Assembly (NCBI GenBank): GCA_038869515.1
Contig: JAWCQZ010000001.1
Span: forward strand, 124,001-188,000
DNA length: 64,000 nt
From: JAWCQZ01 sp038869515 [NCBI: Halobacteria archaeon]
GTDB lineage: Archaea > Halobacteriota > Syntropharchaeia > JACQPP01
Direction of reading: 5' to 3'
In this document: positions 43,020-50,640 of the stretch, in pieces
Position numbering within the stretch: position 1 is the first letter of the stretch
Layout of the letters: every line of letters begins with the position of its first letter
Translations under genes and position numbers: made by a program
Notes under the pieces: generated by a model
Told to the model about the DNA's origin: nothing
What the model saw: the letters and a program-made list of their open reading frames with translations, nothing else
Databases searched by the model: none

Positions 43020-43667
43020 ATGGGATACCGCCTCGTGTGCGTCGACTACGACCGGACCGTTACCGACGAGGCCCTGCGCCCCCACCTGGAGGCGATCGCG
43101 GCCCTGCGGGATGCCCGCCGGCGGGGCATCCGGACCGCCCTCGTGACCGGCCGATTTTTCTCATTCGCGGAAAAATTCAGCTCCCGCCACCCGGAGGCGG
43201 TGGACGCCTACGTCATGGAGAACGGGTGCATCGGGGTGGCGGAGGGGCGCAAGGAGCTCCTCTGCGACCCGGACGGCCGGGCGGAGGTCCTGGCCCGGGT
43301 CCGGGCCCTTCCGGTGGCCTGGGCCGCGGGGGAGGTCGTCATCTCGGTCGAGGCCGCGGCCCGCGAGCGGCTCCTGCCCCACCTGCCGGAGGGGTTCGAG
43401 GCGATCCCGAACGTGGACGCGCTCATGGTCGTCCCGAAGGGGGTCTCCAAGGCGGGGGGCGTCGCGTGGCTCCAGCGGCGCCTCGGAATCTCCCGCCCCG
43501 AGACCGCAGGCATCGGCGACGGGGAGAACGACCTCTGCTTCCGGGAGGCGTGCGGCTTCGTCGGGGCCCCGGCCAACTCCACCCCGGAGATGAAGGCGCT
43601 GGCCGACGTCGTCTCGGCCAAGGGCTACGGGGCCGGGACGGCGGAGATTCTGCGCTCGCTCCGCTGA
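43020..43667 (+). CDS. HAD-superfamily phosphatase (Cof/phosphoglycolate-phosphatase archaeal type)
   Basis: 215 residues. DYDRTVTDE (motif I, the nucleophile Asp), VTGR (motif II), PKGVSKAGGVAWL (Lys motif III) and IGDGENDLCF (motif IV). The cap is of the C2 type. Thermoplasma phosphoglycolate phosphatase is of this class, and sugar-phosphate phosphatases are alternatives. The gene starts ATG 43020, 40 bases after the KaiC-like gene. Confidence 0.88.
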   Translation: MGYRLVCVDYDRTVTDEALRPHLEAIAALRDARRRGIRTALVTGRFFSFAEKFSSRHPEAVDAYVMENGCIGVAEGRKELLCDPDGRAEVLARVRALPVAWAAGEVVISVEAAARERLLPHLPEGFEAIPNVDALMVVPKGVSKAGGVAWLQRRLGISRPETAGIGDGENDLCFREACGFVGAPANSTPEMKALADVVSAKGYGAGTAEILRSLR

Positions 43668-43684
43668 ACCGCTGCGGACGACAC

Positions 43685-43757
43685 GGTTGCCGGCGGAACG
43701 AGAGAGTTCCGCTCTCCCCCACCCGTCGTTGCCGACGGAACGCGGACGATCGGGGAG
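43685..43757. repeat. Hairpin repeats between two convergent HAD genes
   Basis: Two related direct motifs: GTTGCCGGCGGAACGAGAGA followed by GTTCCGC (hairpin GCGGAAC/GTTCCGC) and TCGTTGCCGACGGAACGCGG (43726 on, 25 bases). The second recurs at 48834-48858 with one mismatch. The location between convergent stops would suit a bidirectional terminator, but there are no T-runs. Confidence 0.65.
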
Positions 43758-43797
43758 GCGCACCGGTCGCACCGGCGGGGCGCGGCGGAGGCCTCCG

Positions 43798-44520
43798 TCA
43801 GAACCACCGGAGCAGCTCCTCCAGCCGGGAGATTCGGGCGTCCGCCACCCGCTCCAACTCCTCGTCCCCCGCCACGGCAACTCCCAGGCCGGCGGCCTTC
43901 AGGAAGCGGGCGTCATACCGGGAGTCGCCGACGGCCACGGCGTTCACCGGCTCCAGGGAGAGTTTGCGGCAGAGGGCCCGGAGGACCCGGTCCTTCCCCC
44001 GGGGGTCGACGCCGCTCCCGTCCGGTTCGCCGGTGAGGTAGCCCTCCGGGTCGGTTTCGAGGCCGTTGGCGCGGACGTGGCCGATCCCCAGCCGCTCCGC
44101 CACCTTCCGGGCCATGAGGTCCACGCCACTCGAGACGATGGCGGTCTCGACCCCGCGGCCGTGGAGCTCCCTCAGGGTCCTCGCCGCCCCGGGGGCGAGG
44201 CGGCCGCTCCCCAGGACCCGCTCCACCTCCGAGAGGTGGACCCGGCCCCGCGCCTCCATCCACGCCCGCACGTCGCGCCGGACGAACTCCCGGTAGCCGA
44301 TGCGGCGGGCGGCGTAGAGGGCGAGGTTCCGGTCGCCGACGTCGAGGGTCCCGAAGTGGCGGTGGAGCCTCACCCACGAGGAGGGGTCGCGGGTGAGCGT
44401 CCCGTCCATGTCGAAGGCGACCAGGCGGAACCTCCCCGGGCCCGATCCCGCCCCGCTCGCGGGGAGGGAGGATTCGCGGGGATCGGTGCGGCCGTTCCCG
44501 GGGCTCCGGGCGGGGCTCAC
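43798..44520 (-). CDS. HAD-superfamily phosphatase (SerB-like)
   Basis: About 240 residues. FDMDGTLT (motif I), IVSSGVDLM (motif II), GKDRVLRAL (Lys) and AVGDSRYDARFL (motif IV) with a small C1 cap, as in phosphoserine phosphatase-like HADs. The start GTG at 44520 overlaps the zinc-finger gene's stop (GTGA); a Gly/Ser-rich 30-residue N-terminus precedes the domain and may be partly untranslated. Substrate unknown. Confidence 0.82.
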   Translation of the reverse strand: MSPARSPGNGRTDPRESSLPASGAGSGPGRFRLVAFDMDGTLTRDPSSWVRLHRHFGTLDVGDRNLALYAARRIGYREFVRRDVRAWMEARGRVHLSEVERVLGSGRLAPGAARTLRELHGRGVETAIVSSGVDLMARKVAERLGIGHVRANGLETDPEGYLTGEPDGSGVDPRGKDRVLRALCRKLSLEPVNAVAVGDSRYDARFLKAAGLGVAVAGDEELERVADARISRLEELLRWF

Positions 44521-44705
44521 TTCCGGACGAGTCGCCGCAACGGCCGCCAGGGGTCGGAGCCGGGTTCGAACTTCCGGTCCCCCACGCACGCCTTGCAGGC
44601 CAGCTGGGAGGTCGTGCACCGGACGCAGGTGCTCCGGCCGCAGAGGTGGCAGGTGTACATCTTGCCCGGGGCGCGGCAGAGGGAGCACATCCCCATCTCT
44701 TCCAT
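44517..44705 (-). CDS. Small Cys-rich zinc-finger protein
   Basis: 62 residues. Three Cys/His knuckles: CSLCRAPG, TCHLCGRSTCVRC and CKACVGD, resembling a B-box/FYVE-like binuclear zinc fold. A basic tail (RPLRRLVRK) follows. Coupled to the downstream HAD gene by a four-base overlap and eight bases after the Trm56 stop, so the three form a unit. Function unknown; Zn-dependent nucleic-acid or protein binding is likely. Confidence 0.78.
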   Translation of the reverse strand: MEEMGMCSLCRAPGKMYTCHLCGRSTCVRCTTSQLACKACVGDRKFEPGSDPWRPLRRLVRK

Positions 44706-44712
44706 CGGAGGA

Positions 44713-45270
44713 CTATGGGGCCCCCCGCCCCGTTTCTATCTTTCGGCCGGCGCCCTTGGACCCGCCCGTCGGAATCTGCTGCATCGCCCCAGGGAACCGG
44801 AGGCCCAGCTGCCGCCCCCGGAAGCAGCGGTCGAGGAAGAGGGCCAGGGCCGCCACCTCGGAGTGGGGCTGGTGGCCCACCGCCACGGTCCTGTCGGCCA
44901 GCGTGTAGATGTCGGGGGGGACCTTCTCCGAGCCCACGGCCACCCAGACCTTCCGCCAGAGCCGCGCCGCCGGCGCGACCCGGTCGAGGGGCTCCCCGTA
45001 CATCGAGAGGTGGACCAGCCTTCCCCCGCCCTCCTTCCACTCCCGCGCCTCCCTCCGCCACGGGACCTCCTGGCGGACCTCGAAGGAGCCCCCCCACCGC
45101 GCCGAGACCGCCGCCAGGGAGGCGGCCACCCGGTCGTCCCTCGAGGCGAGGAGGAGCCCCCGGGCGCCGAAGGCGCGGGCCACCAGCCCCAGGTGGGTGG
45201 TCATCCGCTCGTCCCGCCCGAGCCGGTGGCCGAGGTGGAGGACCCAGACCTCGGCGGGGGGATTTCTCAT
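44713..45270 (-). CDS. tRNA ribose 2'-O-methyltransferase aTrm56
   Basis: SPOUT-family enzyme for 2'-O-methylation of C56 in the T loop. VWVLHLGHRLGRDERMTTHLGLVARAFGA (family N-terminus), VHLSMYGEPL and VAVGHQPHSEVAALALFLD are diagnostic. About 185 residues. ATG 45270 is favoured over TTG 45288 because a catatagg TATA-like sequence lies about 25 bases upstream. Confidence 0.92.
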   Translation of the reverse strand: MRNPPAEVWVLHLGHRLGRDERMTTHLGLVARAFGARGLLLASRDDRVAASLAAVSARWGGSFEVRQEVPWRREAREWKEGGGRLVHLSMYGEPLDRVAPAARLWRKVWVAVGSEKVPPDIYTLADRTVAVGHQPHSEVAALALFLDRCFRGRQLGLRFPGAMQQIPTGGSKGAGRKIETGRGAP

Positions 45271-45289
45271 GATTGTTGGATTCGACAAG

Positions 45290-45299
45290 GCCTATATGA
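45290..45299. promoter_or_regulatory. Bidirectional TATA element of trm56 and the synthase gene
   Basis: gcctatatga is near-symmetric. It is about 26 bases from the trm56 ATG on one side and about 28 bases from ATG 45326 on the other, matching leaderless starts in both directions. Confidence 0.55.
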
Positions 45300-45325
45300 A
45301 CGCGCGGGCCACTCTCCTGAGACGA

Positions 45326-46588
45326 ATGGAGGGACCCGAGGACGCCGGCTGGGAGGACCTCTACCGCAAGTCGGCGACCCACTACGACGCCCTGAACCCG
45401 AAACTGGGCCCGGTGAACCTCGTCGACACCACCCTCCGGGACGGGGAGCAGATGCCGGGTGTCACCTTCACCCCCGGCGAGAAGGTCGAAATCGCCCGGT
45501 TCCTCGACCGCCTCGGCGTCGAGAACATCGAGACCTTCGCGACCTACAAGGACTCCGACCGGCAGGCGGCCCGGCGGATGATGAAGGAGAAGTTCACGAA
45601 GAGCAAGGTCATGGGCTGGAACCGGGCCTCGGTGGAGGACATCGGCGACTCCATCCAGCAGGGGGTGGACGCCGTCGCCATCTCCATCGCCACCTCGGAC
45701 ATCCACTTGAAATACAAGTTGAAGCTCACCCGGGAGAAGCTCCTGGAGACGGTTTCGAAATGCGTGGAGTTCGCCAAGGACCACGGGGTCTACGTCTGCT
45801 TCAACGCCGAGGACGGGACCCGCACACGCCTCGAGGACCTGGTCGCCTTCGTCCAGGCGGGGAAGGAGGCGGGGGCCGACCGCTTCCGGCTCTGCGACAC
45901 CATCGGCGTCCTCACCCCGACCACGGCCCGCTACCTGGTCCGGGAGATCCTGAAGCGCGTGAAAATCGACATCGAGACCCACTTCCACAACGACTTCTCC
46001 CTGAGCCCCGCCAACGCGGTGGCGGCGGCCGAGGAGATCTCGACGGTCCCGGGCGTGACCACCTGGATGTCCACCACGGTGAACAACTTCGGCGAGCGGG
46101 CGGGCAACATCCCCATCGAGGCGATGGTGATGAACCTCAAGCGCCACTACAACATCACCAAGTACGACTCCACGGTCCTATTCCCCCTCTCCGAGTACGT
46201 CTCGAAGATCACGGGCATCCCCGTCCCCCTGAACTACGCCGTGGTCGGCGGCAACGTCTTCCGCCACAAGTCGGGCATCCACGTGGACGGGGTCCTGAAG
46301 AACCCCCTGACCTACGAGGTCTTCGACCCCCAGGAGATCGGCACGAAACGCACCATCGTGCTGGGGAAGCACTCGGGGAAGGCCGCCATCAAGTACAAGT
46401 TGAACGAACTCGGGCTCACCCTGAGCGACGAGCAGATGGAGAGGCTGCGGGACCTCAGCGCCCAACTGGACGAGAGCCGGAAGTCGGTCCTGACCGACGA
46501 GGAGCTGACGCTGCTGGTCCAGTGGATCCGCGGCGAGACCCGCCAGATGGTGAAGGGCCTCGATGCGGTCGTCGGGAAGGACTCCTGA
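45326..46588 (+). CDS. Homocitrate/isopropylmalate/citramalate synthase-family enzyme
   Basis: 420 residues of HMGL-like TIM barrel plus linker. VDTTLRDGEQMPGVTF (metal/catalytic Asp, Arg), HFHNDFSLSPANAVAAAE (metal His pair), STTVNNFGERAGNIPIE (second signature) and VFRHKSGIHVDGVLKNP are present; VLGKHSGKAAIKYKL ends the catalytic module. It lacks the LeuA regulatory domain of about 100 residues. Homocitrate (AksA/NifV-like) is my preferred reading, with isopropylmalate or citramalate synthase as alternatives. Upstream in-frame ATGs at 45269 and 45296 are less likely given the TATA position. Confidence 0.87.
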   Translation: MEGPEDAGWEDLYRKSATHYDALNPKLGPVNLVDTTLRDGEQMPGVTFTPGEKVEIARFLDRLGVENIETFATYKDSDRQAARRMMKEKFTKSKVMGWNRASVEDIGDSIQQGVDAVAISIATSDIHLKYKLKLTREKLLETVSKCVEFAKDHGVYVCFNAEDGTRTRLEDLVAFVQAGKEAGADRFRLCDTIGVLTPTTARYLVREILKRVKIDIETHFHNDFSLSPANAVAAAEEISTVPGVTTWMSTTVNNFGERAGNIPIEAMVMNLKRHYNITKYDSTVLFPLSEYVSKITGIPVPLNYAVVGGNVFRHKSGIHVDGVLKNPLTYEVFDPQEIGTKRTIVLGKHSGKAAIKYKLNELGLTLSDEQMERLRDLSAQLDESRKSVLTDEELTLLVQWIRGETRQMVKGLDAVVGKDS

Positions 46589-46591
46589 GGG

Positions 46592-46942
46592 TCACGGCCG
46601 CCCCCCCTTCCACTCCCGGGCGCCCCGGAGGAGCGCCTCGTGGATTTTCGCGTAGAACGCCTCGTCCTCCCGGGCGGACCGGGCGAGGGAGAGCCAGAGG
46701 GCGTAGAAGAGGCTCTTCTCGAGCCCCAGCTCCTCCAGCAGGCCGCTCACGGTGTCGAGGTAGCGGGAGGTCGCGCTCCGGTCCTTGGAGTCCGCCTTCA
46801 GGAGGCCGTCGAGGAGCCTCTTCTCGTCCACGAAGGAGAGCGCTCCCCGGAGGGCGGGCTTCAGGAGGGAGACGCCCACCCGGCGGAAGAGGGTGGGGGA
46901 GGTCGTCGGGAGGTCTCCGGGCCTCCTCTCCTTGCGGGCCAT
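46592..46942 (-). CDS. Small helical protein, function unknown
   Basis: 116 residues, basic N-terminus (ARKERRPGD) then helices (RLLDGLLKADSKDRSATSRYLD, FYALWLSLARSAREDEAFYAKI). No recognised family. Convergent with the synthase gene three bases away; normal codon use. Confidence 0.65.
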   Translation of the reverse strand: MARKERRPGDLPTTSPTLFRRVGVSLLKPALRGALSFVDEKRLLDGLLKADSKDRSATSRYLDTVSGLLEELGLEKSLFYALWLSLARSAREDEAFYAKIHEALLRGAREWKGGRP

Positions 46943-47022
46943 TCAGCGGGCCCCGCCTTTCGGACGGCGGGGGGGCTCGACGGGGGGCATGGGGCTACCC
47001 GTCTGTCGCCGCAGGGGCCTCT

Positions 47023-47280
47023 TCAGGACTTCTTCTCGGCGGGGGCCGGCGCGGCCGGGGGCGGAGGGGCGGGCACTTCGACCTTCATCGTGGCCATGGT
47101 GTAGCCGATCCAGGCGACGAGGCCGAGAATGGCGAGGAGGGCGAGGGTGGTGAGGACCGCGAGGGTGTGGACGAGGCGCGTCGGGTTGCTCCACGAGGAG
47201 GCCATCCACCAGAGCCATGCGAGGACCAGCACAACCGATGCGAGGAGGAGACCGGCGCCGATGCCCTTCGTCTTGTCCAT
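47023..47280 (-). CDS. Small two-helix membrane protein
   Basis: 85 residues: membrane segments GAGLLLASVVLVLAWLWWM and VLTTLALLAILGLVAWIGY, then a Pro/Ala tail VEVPAPPPPAAPAPAEKK. Function unknown. It shares an AT-rich bidirectional promoter (ccttaaatag) with the SAMP gene. Confidence 0.72.
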   Translation of the reverse strand: MDKTKGIGAGLLLASVVLVLAWLWWMASSWSNPTRLVHTLAVLTTLALLAILGLVAWIGYTMATMKVEVPAPPPPAAPAPAEKKS

Positions 47281-47304
47281 GGCCGTGGTCAGAGATGGGA
47301 GGGT

Positions 47305-47318
47305 GCCTTAAATAGTTT
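47305..47318. promoter_or_regulatory. TATA element between the SAMP and membrane-protein genes
   Basis: gccttaaatagttt ends about 20-30 bases before the SAMP ATG (47337) and the same distance before the membrane-protein start at 47280 on the other strand. Confidence 0.55.
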
Positions 47319-47336
47319 TTCCGCCTCACAGCCCCC

Positions 47337-47543
47337 ATGGGAATCGCTCTCCACCTGCGTCTTTTTCCGGGCGGGGAGAGGTCCATCGAGGTCGAGCCCG
47401 GGACCACCTACGGCGCGCTTCTTGTCCATCTGGGCCTCAACCCGGAGACCGTGGTGGTCCTTCGGCACGGGCTCCCGGTGCCGGATGACGAGCCCGCGGC
47501 TTCCGGCGAGATTCGCATCGTCCGCGTGGTGAGCGGCGGCTAG
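47337..47543 (+). CDS. SAMP/MoaD/ThiS-like ubiquitin-fold protein
   Basis: 68 residues of beta-grasp fold (LHLRLFPGGERSIEVEPGTTYG, LVHLGLNPETVVVLRHG) ending in the conserved GG of sulfur carriers and small archaeal modifiers. It can be adenylated by an E1-like enzyme for thiolation of tRNA or molybdopterin, or for protein conjugation. No UbaA in the window. ATG at 47337. Confidence 0.9.
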   Translation: MGIALHLRLFPGGERSIEVEPGTTYGALLVHLGLNPETVVVLRHGLPVPDDEPAASGEIRIVRVVSGG

Positions 47544-48625
47544 GCGAAGTAGCGGTTCACACGCGCGGGGTCGAACCGGTCCGAGGCGAGCATATTCTCG
47601 GTGAAGCGGAGCAGCGCCTCCCGGACCGCTGGCGGGTGTCCGGGGTACCAGACGGGGCTCGCCACCACCAGCCCCCGGAAGGCGAGCCATGGCGGGAGCA
47701 CATCGAGAAGTCCCCGGTCCCGGGTCTTGCGGAAGTAGGTTCCGAGAAAGGCGTCGAAAAGACGCTGCCAGTCGCCTTCCAGCCGGCCGTGGCGCAGGAC
47801 CGAGAAGAGGAGGTAGTTGACGGCGAGGCTCGCCACGTCGTCGGCGGGCTCTCCCCACTCCCCCCGGGAGCGGTCGAGGAGGGTGAAGCGGCTCCCCTCG
47901 GTGAAGAGGATGTTCCAGGGGTGGTAGTCGCCGTGGACCCGGGCGAGGCGGCGGGCATACTCCTTGAGGCGCCACCGCCACCCGACCGCGTCCCTCTCCA
48001 TCGCCTCCAGCCGCCCCCACCAGCGGCGCGGGTAGCCGTCGGCCATGCCGAAGATGCACTCGCCGTGGCCCACCAGGTCGCGGACCCGCCGCTCGTAGAG
48101 GAGTTGCCGGTCGCGGGCGGGGCCCTTGCGCCGGTGGATGCGCGCGAGGCGCTCGGCCAGCGCGACCGCCCGCTCGTAGTCGAGGGCCCCGGCCCCCCGC
48201 TCGGCGATGCGGAAGAGGTCGTCGGCGTAGGGGGCCCCGGCGGCCCGCTCCACCAGGAGGAAGAACTCCTCGGCCCCCCCGGCCGTCCGCAGCCACCCGT
48301 CGCGGGTGGCGAACCCGACGTCGAGGGCGCGCGCGTGGCCGGGCAGGGAGTTGAAGGCGCGGTGCTGGAAGAGGAGGATGGAGGCGCGGTCGTAGAAGAA
48401 CTCGTGGCCGAAGCGGCTCGGCTTGACCGTGTTGAGGACCGCCTCGAACTCCCGGCCCTGCGCCTCGAACTTCAGGAGGAGCGGCTTGCCGTATCCGAAT
48501 TTCTTGATCTCCCCCCTCCCGCGCTTGCCGATCTCCTCGACGGCGAGGAGGCGCGCCGAGGGGCCGTAGCGCTCCTTCAGGTAGGCCCGGACCCGGGACT
48601 CGAAAGGCTCTACTGCCCCTTTCAT
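47540..48625 (-). CDS. Aminoglycoside phosphotransferase-like (APH) kinase
   Basis: 361 residues, protein-kinase-like fold. The catalytic loop is VHGDYHPWNILF (HGDxHxxN) and the metal motif LLDRSRGEWGEPADDVA (Asp-Arg instead of D-x-D/E). The N-terminal lobe contains LLLKFEAQGREFEAVLN. Its native substrate is likely a small hydroxylated metabolite; homology with APH is by fold and motif. Convergent, overlapping SAMP's stop by four bases. Confidence 0.83.
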   Translation of the reverse strand: MKGAVEPFESRVRAYLKERYGPSARLLAVEEIGKRGRGEIKKFGYGKPLLLKFEAQGREFEAVLNTVKPSRFGHEFFYDRASILLFQHRAFNSLPGHARALDVGFATRDGWLRTAGGAEEFFLLVERAAGAPYADDLFRIAERGAGALDYERAVALAERLARIHRRKGPARDRQLLYERRVRDLVGHGECIFGMADGYPRRWWGRLEAMERDAVGWRWRLKEYARRLARVHGDYHPWNILFTEGSRFTLLDRSRGEWGEPADDVASLAVNYLLFSVLRHGRLEGDWQRLFDAFLGTYFRKTRDRGLLDVLPPWLAFRGLVVASPVWYPGHPPAVREALLRFTENMLASDRFDPARVNRYFA

Positions 48626-48733
48626 AAAAGTTGTCGCACTGAAAGACGTCCCTCAGAAAGCAGCAGCGAGCGCACAAGCGAGGCGGCCCCCAGTGCGAAG
48701 TCCCGAGCCACTCGGGAACTTTCTCGTCCCGTC

Positions 48734-48792
48734 GGCGCGGGCCTCTCTCTCGCGTCCCTTCGGGACGCGTGGCAATATCGGAGGCCCGCGCC
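48734..48792 (-). repeat. Structured element S1 (inverted copy)
   Basis: Read on the minus strand: GC-rich stem, internal loop CGATATTGCCA, UUCG-capped inner hairpin, then AGAGAGA and the closing stem. Matches S2 at 48871-48936 in layout and in loop sequence (ATTG…GCCACGCG). Confidence 0.6.
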
Positions 48793-48833
48793 GGTCCTCT
48801 CGGGAACCCTCTCGTTTCGCCGGGACAACGATT

Positions 48834-48858
48834 TCGTTGCCGACGAAACGCGGACGAT
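48834..48858 (+). repeat. 25-bp repeat shared with the 43.7 kb locus
   Basis: TCGTTGCCGACGAAACGCGG and five more bases match 43726-43750 with one mismatch. Here it forms the right arm of a hairpin. Confidence 0.75.
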
Positions 48859-48870
48859 ACCGGAGGGGAC

Positions 48871-48936
48871 CGCGCGGGGCCTCATCCATTGCTTGCCACG
48901 CGAGCCGAATGGCTCGCAGGATAGAGGCCCCGCGCG
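48871..48936 (+). repeat. Structured element S2
   Basis: 13-base-pair perfect outer stem, long left internal loop ATCCATTGCTTGCCAC, inner 7-base-pair hairpin with GAAT loop, and right loop AGGATA. Same layout as S1 on the other strand. Confidence 0.6.
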
Positions 48937-49019
48937 ACGGGGCATTGGGAGCGCGAGTGGACCGGCAACAACGCCGAGCGTGCGCGAGCGTTCGCGGGCC
49001 AGACAAAAAGGCCCACTGT

Positions 49020-49172
49020 CTATTTGGCGATGATCACTTTCTTTTTGAGACACTTTTTGCAGAAATATCTCCGCTGTCCAGCCTGCATCACGATTTTCAG
49101 TTCCTTGAACGGAAGGACAAGGCCGCATCCTTCGCATTCCCTCGGAGGCGGGGTTGGACCAAAGAGAGCCAT
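49020..49172 (-). CDS. 50-residue CxxC…CxxC zinc-finger protein
   Basis: ATG 49172 to TAG 49020. ECEGCGLVLPFKELKIV and RRYFCKKCLKKKVIIAK give two Cys pairs separated by 22 residues, a small treble-clef or zinc-ribbon layout with a Lys-rich tail that could bind nucleic acid. Codon use is less GC-biased than its neighbours (several A/T third positions), as in some ribosomal or recently acquired genes. A gcagga Shine-Dalgarno precedes the ATG, and cctttttgtc follows the stop as a terminator. Confidence 0.72.
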   Translation of the reverse strand: MALFGPTPPPRECEGCGLVLPFKELKIVMQAGQRRYFCKKCLKKKVIIAK

Positions 49173-49208
49173 TCCTGCAAATGGGGGGTGGCTTAGAAAC
49201 TTTGCGAT

Positions 49209-50459
49209 TCACGTTCCCAGCTCCCACGACGAAAGATACCTCTCCTGCTCCCGGGTGAGCCGCTCGGTCTTGAGGCCCATCGAGCGGAGCTTCAGCCGGG
49301 CCACCTCCCGGTCGATTTCGGCGGGGACCGGGTGGACGCCGGGCTCCAGGCGGGCCTCCCGTGCCATGTGGCGGACGCAGAGCGCCTGGTTGGCGAAGGA
49401 CATGTCCATCACCTCGGGCGGGTGGCCCTGGGCGAGGGCGAGGTTCACCAGCCGCCCCTCGGCCAGGAGGCAGATGCGCCGCCCGTCCCGGAGCTCGAAC
49501 TCCCGGAGCCCCTCCTTGAGGGCGCGGGCCCGGCGGGAGAGCCGCCGGAGGCCCGGGATGTCGATTTCGACGTTGAAGTGGCCCGCGTTGGCGACCACCG
49601 CCCCGTCCTTCATCCTCCGGAAGTGCTCCGACCTGAGGACCGACGCGTTCCCGGTCACCGTGAGGAAGAGGTCCCCCCGGGGGGCCGCCGAGGCCATGTC
49701 GGAGACCTCGAACCCGTCCATGGCGGCCTCCAGCGCCTTCCGGGGCTCCACCTCGACCACGATGACCCGGCTCCCCAGACCGCGCGCTTTCGACGCAATT
49801 CCCCGCCCGCACCATCCGTAGCCGGCGACGACGACCGTCGCCCCGGAGAAGAAGAAGTTGGTCCCGTCGAGCACCCCGTGCAGGGCCGACTGGCCCGTGC
49901 CGTAGCGGTTGTCGAACATCTTCTTCGTCTCCGCCTCGTTCACGCCGATGACCGGGAAGCGCAGCCCCCCCTCCCGGGCGAGCGCCTCGAGCCGGACGAC
50001 CCCGGTGGTGGTCTCCTCGCACCCGCCCCGGACCTCGTCGAGGCCGCGGCCCCGCCGGTGGAGGGTGGCGATGAGGTCCGCCCCGTCGTCGAGGACGACC
50101 TCGGGCTCGATGGCGAGGGCCGAATCGATGCACCGGTAGTAGTCCCTCTCCGACTGGCCCCGGAAGGCGTAGACGCGCACCCCTTCCCGGGCGAGGGCCG
50201 CGGCGGTGTCGTCCTGGGTGGAGAGGGGGTTGGAGCCGGCGAGGCTCACCTCGGCGCCCCCCGCCCGCAAGGTGCGGATGAGGTTGGCGGTCTCGACCGT
50301 GACGTGGAGGCAGGCGGCGATCCGGACCCCCCGCAGGGACCTCTCCCTCCGGAACCGCTCGCGGATGGAGAGGAGGACCGGCATCCGGCGGCCGGTGAAG
50401 TCGATGCGCGCCTTTCCGGCGGCGGCCAGGCGCGGGTCCTTGACCCGGGAGGGGCGCAT
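49209..50459 (-). CDS. ahcY: Adenosylhomocysteinase (or archaeal S-inosylhomocysteine hydrolase)
   Basis: 416 residues. GVRIAACLHVTVETANLIRTL, GSNPLSTQDDTAAAL, EETTTGVVRLEALA, NRYGTGQSALHGVLD and the NAD motif VVAGYGWCGRGIA, then NAGHFNVEID are diagnostic. Cleaves S-adenosylhomocysteine (or its deaminated form in some archaea). ATG 50459; a ggtttatgag TATA box lies about 25 bases upstream on the minus strand. Confidence 0.94.
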   Translation of the reverse strand: MRPSRVKDPRLAAAGKARIDFTGRRMPVLLSIRERFRRERSLRGVRIAACLHVTVETANLIRTLRAGGAEVSLAGSNPLSTQDDTAAALAREGVRVYAFRGQSERDYYRCIDSALAIEPEVVLDDGADLIATLHRRGRGLDEVRGGCEETTTGVVRLEALAREGGLRFPVIGVNEAETKKMFDNRYGTGQSALHGVLDGTNFFFSGATVVVAGYGWCGRGIASKARGLGSRVIVVEVEPRKALEAAMDGFEVSDMASAAPRGDLFLTVTGNASVLRSEHFRRMKDGAVVANAGHFNVEIDIPGLRRLSRRARALKEGLREFELRDGRRICLLAEGRLVNLALAQGHPPEVMDMSFANQALCVRHMAREARLEPGVHPVPAEIDREVARLKLRSMGLKTERLTREQERYLSSWELGT

Positions 50460-50562
50460 GGGTGGGGCGCGTTTGCCTCCGCCCCTCATAAACCAATTCA
50501 TTGCCCACCTCCGATTTCGGTGTCTGTCGGCCGCGGGGGGCGGGGGGGCGTGCCTGCGAACG

Positions 50563-50616
50563 GGGGGAGGGGGCGGAGCCCTCTCCCCCCGGAGGCAGGA
50601 GCGGAGAAAGTTTATA
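50563..50616 (+). promoter_or_regulatory. Promoter cassette of the PRC-barrel gene with G-rich hairpin
   Basis: Hairpin GGGGGGAGGGGG…CCCTCTCCCCCC, then the 19-base block CTCCCCCCGGAGGCAGGAG (50583-50601), then TATA tttata (50611-50616), 25 bases before ATG 50641. The identical 19-base block, followed at almost the same distance by tttata, precedes the RGG-TRAM gene. Confidence 0.65.
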
Positions 50617-50640
50617 CACTCCGTTTTCGGACTCTTTGCC

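Larger units (their letters stand above)
48626..49019. other. 394-bp non-coding stretch packed with hairpins
   Basis: No ORF with genuine codon bias on either strand. It holds at least four stems: CCCGAG-cca-CTCGGG (48702-48716); a 12-base-pair stem GGCGCGGGCCTC/GAGGCCCGCGCC (48734-48792) around a C(TTCG)G hairpin; CGTTTCG…CAACG-attt-CGTTG…CGAAACG (48813-48850); and a 13-base-pair stem CGCGCGGGGCCTC/GAGGCCCCGCGCG (48871-48936) around GCGAGCC-gaat-GGCTCGC. The second and fourth are similar elements in opposite orientation. A T-run on the minus strand near 49005 ends the zinc-finger gene. Confidence 0.8.

Noticed and set aside
48626-49019. RNase P RNA, SRP RNA or a known riboswitch
   Set aside because: I looked for the conserved P4/CR-type core of RNase P and for the SRP S-domain GGAA/GNAR loop and did not find them; the paired elements fit no family I know.
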